Assembly (NCBI GenBank): GCA_023313575.1
Contig: JAJTTP010000002.1
Span: 3,348,001-3,412,000, forward strand
Direction of reading: 5' to 3'
Source: Eutypella sp. D-1
Lineage: Eukaryota > Ascomycota > Sordariomycetes > Xylariales > Diatrypaceae
Length of the DNA stretch: 64,000 nucleotides
In this document: in pieces, positions 26,901 through 39,173 of the stretch
Position numbering within the stretch: position 1 is the first letter of the stretch
Layout: each line of letters begins with the position of its first letter
Position numbers and translations under genes: made by a program
Notes under the pieces: model-generated
Databases searched by the model: none
The model's input: the letters and a program-made list of their open reading frames with translations, nothing else
Told to the model about the DNA's origin: nothing

Positions 26901-27619
26901 ATTCTTTGTCGACTTGATATCATTTTTGGTACTTGAAATTAGTGGAAGGTGCGATAGACAATGTCGACGCTTAGTTGCCTTGGGGGAAAGGCAAGTGAAT
27001 GACACATTTTCGAAATTTTTACAACTCAACAACCATCATTGCTAGCAATACCAATAGGAATTTCTAGTTCAAGACCGCTTCTTAAACTACCAACGGCTGT
27101 AGTGGCTCAGTAATTTCCTTTTCAGTCATTGTCACCCAAGCACCCGCTGATCGCTGCAACACTTAGCAACACCATCGCCAGTCTTCTACTAATGATACAT
27201 CGAGAATCTCCTGAAGGTATGCTCAAACCCCCTCGTCTACCTCGAAACGTGAACGGAAGGCTTGTACGCACCTTGACCATTTTCCCTGTAAATTCACCTC
27301 GGTCAGATAGCCGCGTGGAATATCTGCAGTTGCTGGGTTTGCAAAGAACCTTTTCTCTGCCCTAGGAAATACCCTGGGGTTGGCATGACTGAGGGAAAGA
27401 GCAGCATCAAGTTTTTGTTGCCTTAAGCCCAAACTATTTATTCTTTCACAACTACGCCACCTCACTTCTAGCAACTACACATACGTTCTATTCCATCTAC
27501 TTGATCTTTATCTCTACCCTGAAGCAATTCATCCATTCTTGACACGTAGCTGAGCCATAACTAGACAGAATCTCACGCCCTATATACCTAGTATAACGAC
27601 CAGTACCATAGCTGTCATC
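14990..27619. other. Gene desert, 12.6 kb
   Basis: The first few hundred bases are the promoter and leader of the minus-strand bZIP-ankyrin gene. Beyond that I find no gene, no long terminal repeats, no RNA gene and no transposase or polymerase motif. Open frames stay at or below about 130 codons and occur equally in all frames. From about 25,850 to 27,100 the sequence becomes clearly more A/T-rich than its surroundings. The last 500 bp before 27,620 are the promoter and leader of the next gene. Confidence 0.5.
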
Positions 27620-28596
27620 ATGTCTGAGGCTCCTGCTACGCCTTCTGCCAGCGCTGGGCCGGTTGCTGCATCCACGCCCAAACCCGCGCTCTCCCAGGCT
27701 AGCCGTGCCACCAAGGGCAAGGGCAAAGCCAAGATCGAGGCCAAGTCTGAGGAGGGAAAGGAGGGAAAGTGGTCTACCGACGACACTGCGAAGCTTCTCT
27801 TCATCATGATGCAGCAGGACAACAACGAGCTCCTCGCTACCGGTTGGAAGGCCATTTTCGAGAAGGTGCACGAGGTCTTTGGTGACAAGTACACCGATGC
27901 AGCCGTCAAGTAGGTCGACCTATTTCAACCCCAGGGCCTCTTTCTGGAGCAGTCTGCTTGCGCCTTCCTCCTCTTAGCTACCATCAAGTGAATGTTAGAA
28001 GCTGATTAGAATGTCTATGTAGGAAGTACTGGCAGCGACTCCGCAAGTCCTACTTGGACAAGTTCCCCATTAGCGAGAAGGGGGAAGATGCTGGTGCCTC
28101 CGGCGCCAAGGCGGGTGCTGCCAAGGGCAAAACCGTTCCCAAGGCAGGTACTGCCAAATCCCGCAAGCGCCCCGCTCACGCTGTCGAGGACGGCGGAGAG
28201 GAGGGTGCTTCCCCTAAGAAGGCAAAGACGGAGAATGAGAACGATGGCGACGGCAACGGCAACGGCGACGGCGACAAGGAAGGTGCTGGTGATGAGAAGG
28301 CTACTACCGCCAAACCAAAGTCGAAGGCGAAGGGCAAGACATCTACCAAGAAAGTCGATGTCGTGGAAAAGGAGGAGCCCAAACTTGAGGTGACTGCCGG
28401 TGCCGAGGCTGAGAGCGCCAAGACCGCCGAGGTCGCCGAGACCCCTGAGATCCCCGAGCAGAAGACCAAGCCGAAGCCCCGACGTGCGCCTGTCAAGAAA
28501 CATACCAAGCTCGACGCAACCGAGGAGGCCGACGCTCCTGCCCAGAAGGAGACCGGCAATGCTGTCGCTAAGCAGGAGGAGACTCCTGAGGCCTAG
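27620..28596 (+). CDS. Small nuclear Myb/SANT-like protein
   Basis: Two exons (27620-27909, 28023-28596) encode 287 residues. The 113-bp intron has a GTAGGT donor, a CTGAT branch and a TAG acceptor, and splicing restores a continuous domain. Residues 49-110 resemble a single Myb/SANT-type helix bundle with three regularly spaced tryptophans (Trp51, Trp76, Trp100) and a basic third helix (KKYWQRLRKSY). The rest is low-complexity, rich in Lys, Glu, Ala and Pro, with clusters such as KSRKRP and SPKKAK that look like nuclear localisation signals and an acidic Asn/Gly/Asp stretch near residues 170-185. Such proteins are common and poorly studied in Pezizomycotina; binding to DNA or chromatin is inferred. 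The start is the first ATG after an in-frame stop-containing leader and lies in good context. Confidence 0.85.
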
Positions 28597-31500
28597 ATGA
28601 TTATATACAATGGCCAAAAGGTATCACGGTCGTATATATAGCAGAAGGAAGCATGGAACGGTATAATATACCAAAGAAAATGGGTTTCATATTATCGAAT
28701 TTCCCCCCATACCAAGCTGTAAGTACCAGTTCCACGGAAATACTACGAAATCCTATTTAATGATTAGACACTAACATCTATGGAAGGATTCCTGGACTAT
28801 ATCCTTACACGCCGACATCAACGCGATTGTATTCTTGCTATTCAGTATCCACATGGCTTAGATATAGCCCTACGGCACTCACCCATATACAGTCGTTCTA
28901 GAAGGAGATGGAAATTGGTGAAAAACTGGAGAGTTTGCGGATCAAGCCAGATACCGTCAGGGGATGGCACGTGGCCATCACATTACTAGGGATAGTGCCT
29001 GAATAGGTATTATATAGCATACATAATATGCGTTACTCATACCAGAGCCGTGGTCGTGAATGATCCCCTCGTTTGCAGTTTAGTAACTTCGCCACTTGGA
29101 CAGTATCCGATTTATCCCGATGTCTGCTATTCTAGGTCCGAATCAACGCATACATATACGATCATCGCTCTTGCCTGTTTCATGCGTTGGTTCAATCCAT
29201 GGACGGGCGGAGGAGCATCCTGCTTTACGCAGCATCTTTTAGCCCACGTCCAGCATCTAGTGGTTGCTCGTCAAATGTAGCCATATACGACATCTATATA
29301 TGTGCATATCTCGACAGTATCCTGTTATACTGCTAGACAAGGGCCCTTGACGCTCATGCAAGTCAGCAGCGGGGGCATCCCCCGGCCGCACAGTACATGG
29401 ATGCCGGTCCTATCGCGGCCGTGGCTGCCTTTTTCACTAAGCAGGGCTGATCGAACATGGGACAAGATCACCACAGGCTGGCGTGAGAACATGCAAGATG
29501 ACAGGGGGGAGGTGCGGAAGGAAGAGAGGCCGTTGCGCTCCCGCTGCAAGGCGCAGGTGAGAACCTTCTCCTGCAGTCAGAACGTAGGCCATCACCAAAC
29601 TTACACCTCGACGGATATGCGTGCCATATGTTCCGTATGTGGCTTACAAGCATCATATGTGATTATGGAAGCATTTATCGTATACTTATCTCCGATGATA
29701 TCGAGCCGGGCAGCTTCAGCCACTCAGCCCAGGGGTTTTGGCCGAAAGGACATGCTACAGTAGAATCCGCTATGTGTCAATGAGGGGACGCTCCTCTCTT
29801 CTCTCTCAAACCGTATGCATGAGCTGTACACCTACCTGCAACAAGAACCTAAACCAAATGACCAAAGTGCTAAGGTATCTTGTAATGGTTCATGGCTCAG
29901 CATCGCCGATATCATTAGGCATACGCCGTTGGTTGCCGTACCCTCCTAGACTTCACCGGTGTAACACGGGACGGCACGGCACGGCAGGGATTTCATCTCT
30001 TCTTACATACATCTACGCACACACACGCAATCCTCTGATAAATCTGAACTGAAAACTTGCTCATCATGCAGGTGGCAATGGCTGATGATGAAAGCTGCCG
30101 AGCATTTTGTTTCCGGCAGAATCCTTCGGTGGGGGGAAGAGGTATCCTGTGCCATCTCATCTCTACATCGACTCACGTAGACGTCGCTCCGGATACGCCA
30201 ACGATGATACAACAGGCGACAAGTCGCTCTAATAACATAGGACTATATGCAATGTGGTGGGATACATTGTGGATGTGGGAAAGGGCAACGAGAAAGAGTG
30301 CATGCAGGAGGCTTGGTAGGGAGTCAGGAAGTTCGGCCGCCCGGCTTCCCCCTTTCTCGTGGATGGCGTTTGAAGGGGGAAAGCTTGTTTTGTGTTTCGG
30401 TTAGTGACAGAGCTCCCTTGTTTCTGACGGAACGTTCCTCGATGCTTCTACTGTCCTGCCACCCGTCGTATTTAACGTATATGAAGATTATAGGTCAAGG
30501 TAGCGTCCGCATGGTGGTGGTGAAGGTGGAGGTGGAGGATTCGCTCGCTAGGCCTCCACATCCCCGCGCCAAGCCTGACCTGCTAGCCAGGAGGTCATGC
30601 AGGTCAAGGTCCAGGATTATTTTCTTTTCTTTTATTATCCTGGCTAACTCAGTTGGCATGGTCCTGGCTTTCTGGTGGAGGGATTGGGAGGGGGTGGGTG
30701 GATGAGCAAGGTATGAATGTAGTTCGTAGGTATCGCATGTAGTCCTAGGAAACCGTTCTGTCTCAGCTCGTTACCGCGTAACAGACGGCGACGCCGACGT
30801 GACATATGCAGGTACTGCATTAGCGATGTCACCTTAAGATAGGTATCGTTGGAGTACCACCGTCCAAACCTGAACCAGGGTCCGGACGTCCATGGTCCCG
30901 CGTAGGAAGATTCCAAGAACAACTTCGAAAGGTGGGATGAAACGAGATTAAGCATGGATAGTCCGGCGCCTTTTAAGCGTACTGTTACATAACATGGAGT
31001 TGGAGAACAGCTCCCTCACAACTTCAGATGTTTTATGCTAGTAAGATCACATACGAGTACGATCGGATATTTTGATGGGCGCACCCAGTCGTAGAAATAA
31101 GTAGGGCAGATCTGTGATATAACACGCGTAACCCACACGCTTTCCCGCACCAGAGATCAGGAGAATGTGGGACAGAGAAGGGTTTTATGGCCTTAATATG
31201 TGTGAGGTTGCATCGTAGTCTTCCTACATAAATAATGGAGGACACATGAAAAGCCACACGATACCCCTCCTAGGACCCTCTACAAAACCATGACATCCGG
31301 ACTGGAAAAGTGATGTGCACCGTTGTCGATCACCTAATTAGGATCCTGGCAGCGCATCATCGCCCACTTATCACACTGGCATAGCACTAGGTAATTAGTA
31401 GCCCCTGGGAACAGCACGTGTAGTGCCAGGCCTTTTGGGCGCTAAAGACGGCGTGGTGACCGGGCAGCTCGGGGTGGGTCAGAACCTTATCCGGCCAGCA

Positions 31501-33706
31501 GACTTTACACGATGCACACATATTCTGAGCGTGGGTTACCTACCTACCTAACTACGTTTTGTCTTTTCACTCGCAAAGTCATGAATTTAAGTATCATCGG
31601 GCACTATAATGTTCAACTTCCGCTCCCGTTCCCGGAAATACCAGTCCTTCGCTATCCGCGGCTATACGTAAGAATAGCCCCTGTTCACCGTGAGTGAGGA
31701 CATTAAGGCGCCCGCTGGGCGTCCGCCATCGTGTCCGAACCCCAGTCCCCATAATAGTCTAGCCTCTTTATCTACAATAATATTTGCGATTAACTGGGCG
31801 CCCTATTTGGGACGGTGATTCATGAGATGGCATTACGCATCCTTAGTAGCATCGTGTTATTAACTACTACGTATACACGGGTTCTACTAGGACATTTACC
31901 CAAAATCAATCAACATATGTCGTGTACCAGCTAATACTCGCAGTGCCAAAACCTCGAGAAAATGAATGGTGTGCAGTTCAGAACCGTGTATCTGTGTCTC
32001 TTCCACTGAATGGTAGGGCTTGTTGAGCAGCGACAAGTTCGTCTTAGACAGCGCCGAAGTCGATGAGCGTCAGTGCTAGCATCGGCACATGTTATTCAAG
32101 CAATCATCACCGTCGATGAGAACTGTCGTGTCTAGGCATCATAGTATAAGGTCGGTATAGTTCCGTTGCCGACTCAAAGATTCGAGTTTGCACACTTTCT
32201 AAGGTGCAAGTTAGGGTCGGAGTATGGGAGGCCATTTTTGCTCGTCAATCATCGTGTTCATATTCCCTTGAACTACATTGTGCGATTCGAAAACCGGGAA
32301 CAACCTCACTAGGAGAAGAGTAAGACGTGTTGTCTAGCATGTTTATTTGCGTGTCTGAAGACGACCTGTCTTGCCACACCATACCTATTGCACACGCCGG
32401 ATACTTACAAACAGTGTATGAGCACTGATCCTTTCTCACGATATCCGATATGGATTCGTACATTATGTCGCGTGCTATTTCACGTTTCAATGAAGTTGGC
32501 TATATGACGGTGTCGAGGATGCGGATTGAGAAAGGCTCGAAGGCTTCGCGCAGTCAACCCTGCCCCTTATCCCATGCTCTACTTACCGCCGCCATTCGAA
32601 TCTCTCCCCTCGCTATCCTATCAAACCCATCATGCGTCACAAAAGTAACTCGGTGTTCCTACAAGATGCACCTACGCGTGATTGCGGAACATGCCTAGAT
32701 AACAGAGTTCACTGTCCCCCAATCCTATCGACTATCTCGGAGCCGCTACAGAATAGTGAACACCCACCGAACTCCAAACAAGCTGAATCGCCATTGCGTT
32801 TCTCACAGGTCGCACTGCGTCGCGTTGCATTGCATCGTGGGGTTACCCTTGTGGATGCGTAAGCCGGGATGGATGCCCGCGGAGGGTGCCAACCTGGCGT
32901 TTTTGAATGCATTCGAACGTCATAGCTGCGACACTATTAGACTGATGCTATCAGCCGCGCACTGTCGCACCACCTAACTCAGATCCGGGTATATGCGTGT
33001 CGAGCGACGATGCCGTGCTACACACCTACGCGACCTTCCTACCTGAAGCAGCACCCACGTTGATGGGAAGGGGACCGGCTGGTTTAAAGTCTCTCGGGAT
33101 TATTGGGAGTTGGTTTTTCCCTTGGCCAGAACCCCCTGCCAATGCGAATGACCGCGCTCAGCAGTGTGTGATATACTCGTTAAACTGACATCCAATAGGC
33201 CGTGGCTGAGCTCTGTGAGTTTGTGCCGGCGGGTGGGCTATCTGTTTTCATCATGTATCCATGATTGATTCAACGGCAGTGACATGGTATCGAATCTCTA
33301 AAGCACGGCAACCTTTGCAAGCCGCTCAACCGGGACAGGACCCCAGAGAAAGTAAAGATATAGGACCTCAGGATAAGAGGATGCAGAGGCTCGCGGACCA
33401 TTTAGTTCCTTATACAAGTCTGCATCTGTTATGGCAAGATAGTAGGGAAGACGTATGTGGATTCCGTAATTAAATTATTTCTAAAGATTGCATAAATATA
33501 GCTTTGTGTATAGAAGTAGAAGTGTACCATAATATATGTCCAATCCAGTCCTGTGCACCAGCACTCCAATGCATGCCATGCCATACCATCCGTTCAGAGT
33601 CTCCTAGTCCACAAGCACGATACATACCCTCCCCCTATCAGGATCCACTCCATAGGAAAACACCACGAGCTCTGATCCCATGAATCAGCCAAAGAACCCC
33701 ACAGTT
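28597..33706. other. Intergenic, 5.1 kb, no gene recognised
   Basis: The two longest frames, 29302-29763 and 30247-30705 (+, about 150 codons each), have no recognisable domain and no splice partners. The second has a Val/Ile/Phe-rich end that looks like chance translation of pyrimidine/purine runs. The last 230 bp are the probable 3' end of the minus-strand gene. Confidence 0.5.
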
Positions 33707-34960
33707 CTAGTTCACGAACTGCTTGCCGCCTAAATTCGCCACATTCCAAGTCCCATGTGCAGAACCCCTCGGCGCACCATCACCAATTGGGGGCATCAGC
33801 GCATGCTCATGCTCCTGGCTCCGCAGCCCAGTCCAGAACCGGCAGTTCCCCTCCGCGAGAGCAGGGTTATGCGCAGCAGCGACGCAATCCGCGGGCTCAC
33901 CGGAGCGCGCGGCGTTGTCAACGGCGCACCGGACGCACGCCTCGAGACACTTCTGGTGCGAGGGCGCCGTGGTCGGCGGGGCTGGCTTCTCCTCCGCCGC
34001 ATATGTAGGAAGCCCCACCCCGCAGCTCATGCGGTACGTCTTCTTGGTCGCGTGCGTGACCGCCTCCTCCTCTACGGTGGATTTTGAACCTCCGCCGCCG
34101 CCGAGGAGGTCCCCGAGACCCAGGAGCCCGCCGCCGCCGCGCCGCCGCGGCCCTAGGATGTCGTTCAGGTCCAGGTCCAGCACTCCCAGGTACAGCCCCA
34201 GCGTCTCGTGGTCGATGCCCTCCACCTTCGTCACGTCGATGGTCTCGTACTCGGAGGTGCAGGAGGAGGAGGATGGGGGCACTGCAGCAGGTGGTGCCGG
34301 CGGCTTCACGGCGTACACCGGTACTGTCTGCACGGCTCCCGGCGGCTGTGATTGCGGGACGGGAACTGGAGGAGGCGATATGGGGTAGCCCGTTGAGGTG
34401 AAGGCCCGGGTGGTGGACACGGGTACCGCAGGCGACGACGAAGGGGGTGCGGGAGGAGGGCGCACGAGCGTCACGAAGCCGTCGTCCCCTGCATCAGGGA
34501 CCGGGACGGCGGGAATGTGCTTGTACTCTTGCGTCGCTGGCGCGGTGGTGGATGTGGTGTCATCATCGCATGTCTCTGCCAGCATCGTGGTGGTGGCGGT
34601 GCTGACGACGGAGGTACTGGTCGTGTTTGTTGTCGGCGACTCGACAGGCGGCACGGGGCCCTTGACGAAGGGGGGTCTCGGCTGTTGATACTGATGCGGC
34701 GACGGATCGTCATCGCCACCGTCGTCTGGTATCGTCGGTGTCGGCGTCACGCAGATCGTGTTCTCCTCGTGGTGAACGTCGACAGCCTGCACGCGGCTAT
34801 CGAACCGCAGTTCCAGGCTACCCCCGCAGGAGGAGCCCAGCAACTCGATGGCCGCCGCTAGGTCCACGATGCACTGCCCGCCACCCCCGCCGCCGGAGAC
34901 AGGGACGGGGGTGGAGAGAAGCTCCACGGGCAGCTGGGCTATGATCGAATGCGTCGCCAT
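33707..34960 (-). CDS. Pro-rich protein with C-terminal Apple-like cysteine domain
   Basis: A single exon of 417 codons with strong G/C bias at third positions and no internal stop. The N-terminal 80 residues contain a six-Gly run and three cysteines; residues 80-240 are Pro/Thr/Ser-rich with a VPVP pattern; about 245-300 are acidic then Gly/Leu-rich (RRRGGGGLLGLGDLLGGGGG). From residue 308 a cysteine pattern (Cys313, 338, 342, 345, 359, 373, with aromatic Tyr309 and Trp376) resembles the fungal Apple/PAN-like module found in extracellular or wall proteins. This match is by pattern, so moderate. There is no convincing signal peptide, which is odd for such a domain. An in-frame TAG lies 18 nt before the ATG, but an upstream exon with a leader could splice in near the CAATAG or GGGCACAG acceptors just upstream. 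Function unknown. Confidence 0.7.
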   Translation of the reverse strand: MATHSIIAQLPVELLSTPVPVSGGGGGGQCIVDLAAAIELLGSSCGGSLELRFDSRVQAVDVHHEENTICVTPTPTIPDDGGDDDPSPHQYQQPRPPFVKGPVPPVESPTTNTTSTSVVSTATTTMLAETCDDDTTSTTAPATQEYKHIPAVPVPDAGDDGFVTLVRPPPAPPSSSPAVPVSTTRAFTSTGYPISPPPVPVPQSQPPGAVQTVPVYAVKPPAPPAAVPPSSSSCTSEYETIDVTKVEGIDHETLGLYLGVLDLDLNDILGPRRRGGGGLLGLGDLLGGGGGSKSTVEEEAVTHATKKTYRMSCGVGLPTYAAEEKPAPPTTAPSHQKCLEACVRCAVDNAARSGEPADCVAAAHNPALAEGNCRFWTGLRSQEHEHALMPPIGDGAPRGSAHGTWNVANLGGKQFVN

Positions 34961-36425
34961 CTGTGCCCTGCTTGTCTATTGATGGGAGGATGCGTAGGAG
35001 GTTTAGAGTGTGCTAGACAAACGGTAAGGCCAATGAAGGTATAGATGATGTTAATGTAGGCTTAAATAAATATTGTGATCGGATACGAGGGTAATATAGT
35101 TCAAATCAACCGGAACTGGGGTCAATGTTTTCAGTATTAAATTTCGTATCATGGAACGCCGACTGAGTATTGCCGTGGTGTGTTGCGTATACGATCGTAT
35201 GATCACCGCTGACGTGCCGAAGTACATGTAGAGCAAGATGGACCAATCCCATTCTCAACACCAACGGCCTCGACGAACCTTTTATACCCTTCGACCGAGC
35301 ATCCATCCAGATATAAACGATAACCACAGCATCTCTAAGCCCAGGGGTGACCGGCCAAAGCCATCGCGGACAACCAAACCCACGAACAATAAAGGACGGG
35401 AGACGGATCCAGGGGTGGGTGGGAGGGGTGTTGTTGATGGAGCTTGCTTCCATTGAGCGCTGGTTATCAACGAGAACTACCCAACTATCATGAGTCTCTT
35501 CGTCAATATTCCGCGCGGGACAAGTGGGTGGTGATAGAAAGGGAGGGAGGGAAACCAGGTGAACAGGAAAAATAAGTAGGCAGGGATGGGAGTAATAGAA
35601 TAGACCAAGTCGGCGCCGGTCTCCCTGTCGGGATCCCCCCCCCCTCTCTTTATATATATGTATATAGGCTATGCTAGGGAGGGAGAAGGCGGTACTTTGG
35701 CGTTGCCGTGGCCCCGCGATCATGGTCGCTAGTCAAATTACCCATCACCATACGGGGGCGGTCGTAACCACGATGCATGTTCTTCGGGACGGGATGAGTT
35801 TGACTTTTGAGACATACGGGGAAGGGCTAACAGCGTCCACGATACTATTATTGATGGTGGTGGTCCCTGAAAGATTGGCAGCGCCACGGGGGTCAAAAAC
35901 TTCCGCCCAAGGGAGACAGACCCGAGCGAAGGGGTCGGAATCTTGGGTTAGGTTAGGCTCGAGTCACTATGGTGGGTTCAATTGATTGATTCAAGAGATG
36001 TACGAGAGCGTCCGTCATAAGACTCGGATTCGAATTTCGGGTCGACTAACCCTTAAATTTACCACTGCTTTCTACCAAACATTCAAAGGACGAACGACGA
36101 TAGCACACAGCAATAATACTCATGTCAACGACTAAACTGTGCGTGTAAAGTACATTCCGCGAAACGCCGGGCCCCATGTGTGTATGCTCAAACGTGTGCC
36201 GTAACGATGCAGAAGAAAGGAAAAAGAAAAAAGACAAAAACACCCACTGTTGCCCATTCAATCCCATAAACACCATCCTCCCCATCCACTTCCTTATTTG
36301 TACCAGATACCGTGATTTCCGTATAACTTCGCGAAGGCGCCAAAGCCCTGATAGGCTCAATTGGCGCCACCTCGTTGCATTCCTACTCGACGTCATTCAT
36401 TATGCGGCTCCTTCGAGTTGTTATC
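34961..36425. other. Intergenic between two minus-strand genes
   Basis: Contains the promoter/leader of the Pro-rich gene (right of 34,960) and the 3' untranslated end of the kinase gene (left of 36,426). The 205-codon minus frame at 35106-35723 overlaps runs of C and TATA repeats and has no domain character, so I do not call it. Confidence 0.5.
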
Positions 36426-39173
36426 CTAAAAGCCACCGCCGACGCTAGCAGCGGGCTTGTTGGCGCGACGACCTAATAATGTGGCACCGTCCAGACTGAG
36501 CTCGAAGGCACCCTTCTGCTTGTTGCGGTCTCTGACCTGCTGCCTCGCTGCTTGAGTGACGGCCGCACTGTGTTGACCATATCCCCTGTCACCATGTCGC
36601 TCGCGGTCTCGGCCGCGGTCCTGATCCTTAATATGGGTCTTCCGCATGCTTTGCTCCAGCTGCTGCGCTGCCGACCTATGCGAGTAGTTTGTGTCTTGCT
36701 CATCGTTCGATTCTTCTTCGTCAAGGCCTTCCAGACGAGCAGGCGGACCCCCCTTCGCCCCGATCGCCTTCCGCCTCTTAGACTCTTCTTCCTGGCGATG
36801 TACAGAGTAGCCAACGTCGAAGATCTCCCGCAGATTGACAGCGCCAGGAGAGCGGAAATCCATCTGTCGACCTCCATCGGTAAACCGCGACGCATCGAAC
36901 GGCTTGAGTGTCTCACTTTGCGCCTTCTTCTCGTCTCGGGGTGTCGGGCCGGAAGCCTGGATCCAAGGATGGGCTAGGAATTCGTTGATCGAGTACCGTT
37001 TTTCGGGATCGACTTCGAGAAGATGAGCTATTAAGTCCTGCGCTGACTTGGAAATGTCATCCCACCACGGTGAGAGAAATGTAAATTGACCCTTGGCGAC
37101 CTTTTCGGTGAGGACCTCGATGCTCTCATCGTAGAACGGAGGGAAACCGCATAGCAGCGTGTAAAGAACGCATCCCAAAGCCCACATGTCAACCGACTTG
37201 GAATACCGCTCATCCTTGACGATTTCTGGCGCAGTGTAGCCCACAGTTCCGCAAGGCGTCATAGTCGAATTCTCCCATACGATTTTCGACAAGCCGAAAT
37301 CTGCGATCTTGATCTGCCCGATGCCTCCAGCACCAACGCCAGGAATAAACTCGCCCTCGTCTACCTTATCCTCGTCTCCAGGTTGTCTGGGCTTGGGGTT
37401 CTTTGATGGTACAAAGGGGATGGGGCAGAAAAGGATGTTTTCCGGCTTGATGTCACTGTACAGATGTGTTAGTCCATTTAGTAGCAGATGGGGAATGACG
37501 TCATTATTGTTTGAATCAAAGGTGAGGGGTGCTCAGCGAGTGATTCAACTTCTGCTTGGAAAATGACGTGAATGATGATTCTTACCGATGCACGACGCCC
37601 TTCTCTTCATGAAGGTACTGCAGCGCGTTGGCGACTTGGACGATGACATGTCTGGATAGATCCTCGCTGAAGTATGTGAGGCGGACGATTTGGTGGAATA
37701 ACTCTCCGCCAGGTGCTAATTCGAGGATGATGTAGTAATATTGCCGAGACTCGGAAAAATCGACGAGCTTAATAATATTTGGGTGATCGATCTGGCGCAT
37801 GATCTGCACCTCTTTCAAGATGTTCGCCCTCTGCCATGGTTGTTAGCATATACTATTGTATAGCGCCGGAGCAGACTCTACCCAGCGGCGTTCGTGGTGG
37901 ACAGTCGGCACAAGATAGGAGAGATAGCCAGGAGAGGTAGCGTAAGATCAAGAAAGACGTAGTGTAAAAAATTGAGAATTCAAGGAAAGGAGATTGGAAA
38001 TTCTCGCACCTCTGCTGCCTTCGGAACTTTCTTGAAGTCCGGATGCAAATGCTTGTCGCCCTATGGCACGACTCCAGCGTTGGTAAGAAGGCATAAAATA
38101 TTGAGATATTGGGCCTTAAGAGTAGAACGAAATGGAACGCTGAAATCCAGAAAAGGAAAACTCTTTTTGGTCGGCGACCCGGACCGGAATCACTCACCTG
38201 CATGTTGTTCATTTCGAATTTTCGGACGACTTTGATGGCAACTTCTCCAGCATTGCCAGTAAGATCCCTTGCCCGATAGACATTGCTGAATGCGCCGTCG
38301 CCCATCTTCTCGATAAGCGCCCATCTCTCCAAGCCCGGGTACTTGGTGAATTTGCTCCGGCTCTCGTTTTCCTCGGCCACGATCTTAGCGACATCTTCAG
38401 TTTTCCGAGTTTTTGACGAGACGGACGCCAAATTCTGGTTTCCCTCGGCGTGGTGGGCAGCAACGCCATCGGCTTGCGCGACACGATTCTGGTTATCTCC
38501 GGGCTGTACGGAATAGGCATCGGGTACAGGTGCAGGTTGACCATTGTGACCCGGCACCACACCTGCTGGCTCCGTAGGATGAGCCATCACCTTCTGTTGT
38601 TGGGCAGTTGTCTGTGGGGGTGAGCTCTCATGCTTCTTTGGAGACTCGTCGTAATGATTTGTGGCCCTGGCTTGCTTGCCTAATCGGGGAGTTATGATGT
38701 CAGCTGGCAAGGGAATCCACATGCAAATATGAAATTGGCTGATGAAAGTGGGCGGTGGTGGTGGTGGTGTGCTAATGATGATCTAGTTTTGGCGGGGATG
38801 AACAAGGTAGACCAAGTAGGTAGACCAAGTAGGTAGGCACAGAAAGGATGACGAGACGCAAAATTAAGCATAAAAAATGAGAGGTCGAAACAGGAAAGGA
38901 GTCAGGTGATTGATAATTAAGGAACTGATTGACAGACTGTGAAGAAATAGAAAAAATGCAAGGAGAAAATTAAGATTTGCATCAATAAGTGTAAGGGTAA
39001 TTGCCGACTCAATTCAATGAATGGGTGACTTTATGGATCAATGAATGATGATGGATGATGGGTGGGCTGAGGGGATGCGCATGGAGCATGAAGGGAAGTG
39101 AAAAGAACGGATACGCCAACAAATTCTACTTACCATGCCGGATGAAATTCTTTAATTGCTGTATCGTTGACAT
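36426..39173 (-). CDS. srk1: Rck2/Srk1-like Ser/Thr kinase (MAPK-activated, CAMK group)
   Basis: Five exons (39173-39134, 38679-38198, 38060-38010, 37830-37586, 37455-36426) encode 615 residues. The N terminus (STIQQLKNFIRHGKQA) is typical of filamentous-fungal Rck2/Srk1 kinases. The kinase domain runs from about residue 131 to 440: Gly-loop GDGAFSNV (140-147), ATP-anchoring Lys163, catalytic HRD with Asp274, DFG at 325-327, and the activation segment TPCGTVGYTAPEI. A roughly 35-residue insert rich in Pro and acidic residues separates the catalytic loop from DFG, as expected for this subfamily. The C-terminal 170 residues are basic and Glu-rich. In yeasts Rck2/Srk1 is phosphorylated by the Hog1/Sty1 MAPK and modulates translation and cell-cycle progression under stress; the same role here is inferred. 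Intron 1 is long (454 bp) and follows just 13 codons. All key residues are intact. Confidence 0.92.
38754..38831. repeat. Simple repeats inside kinase intron 1
   Basis: Five GGT triplets (38754-38768) and a tandem duplicated 13-bp unit (38806-38831) lie within the first intron of the kinase gene. They look like replication-slippage products. Confidence 0.6.

Noticed and set aside
28015..28617. 200-codon Leu/Gly-rich minus frame over the Myb-like gene
   Set aside because: Antisense shadow of Lys/Glu/Ala codons; no start context or domain.
33723..34388. 221-codon plus frame over the Pro-rich gene
   Set aside because: Antisense shadow with Arg/Pro/Ser composition typical of the reverse of a G/C-rich gene.
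35106..35723. 205-codon minus frame upstream of the Pro-rich gene
   Set aside because: Encoded by C-runs, TATA repeats and promoter-like sequence; no domain and no coding bias.
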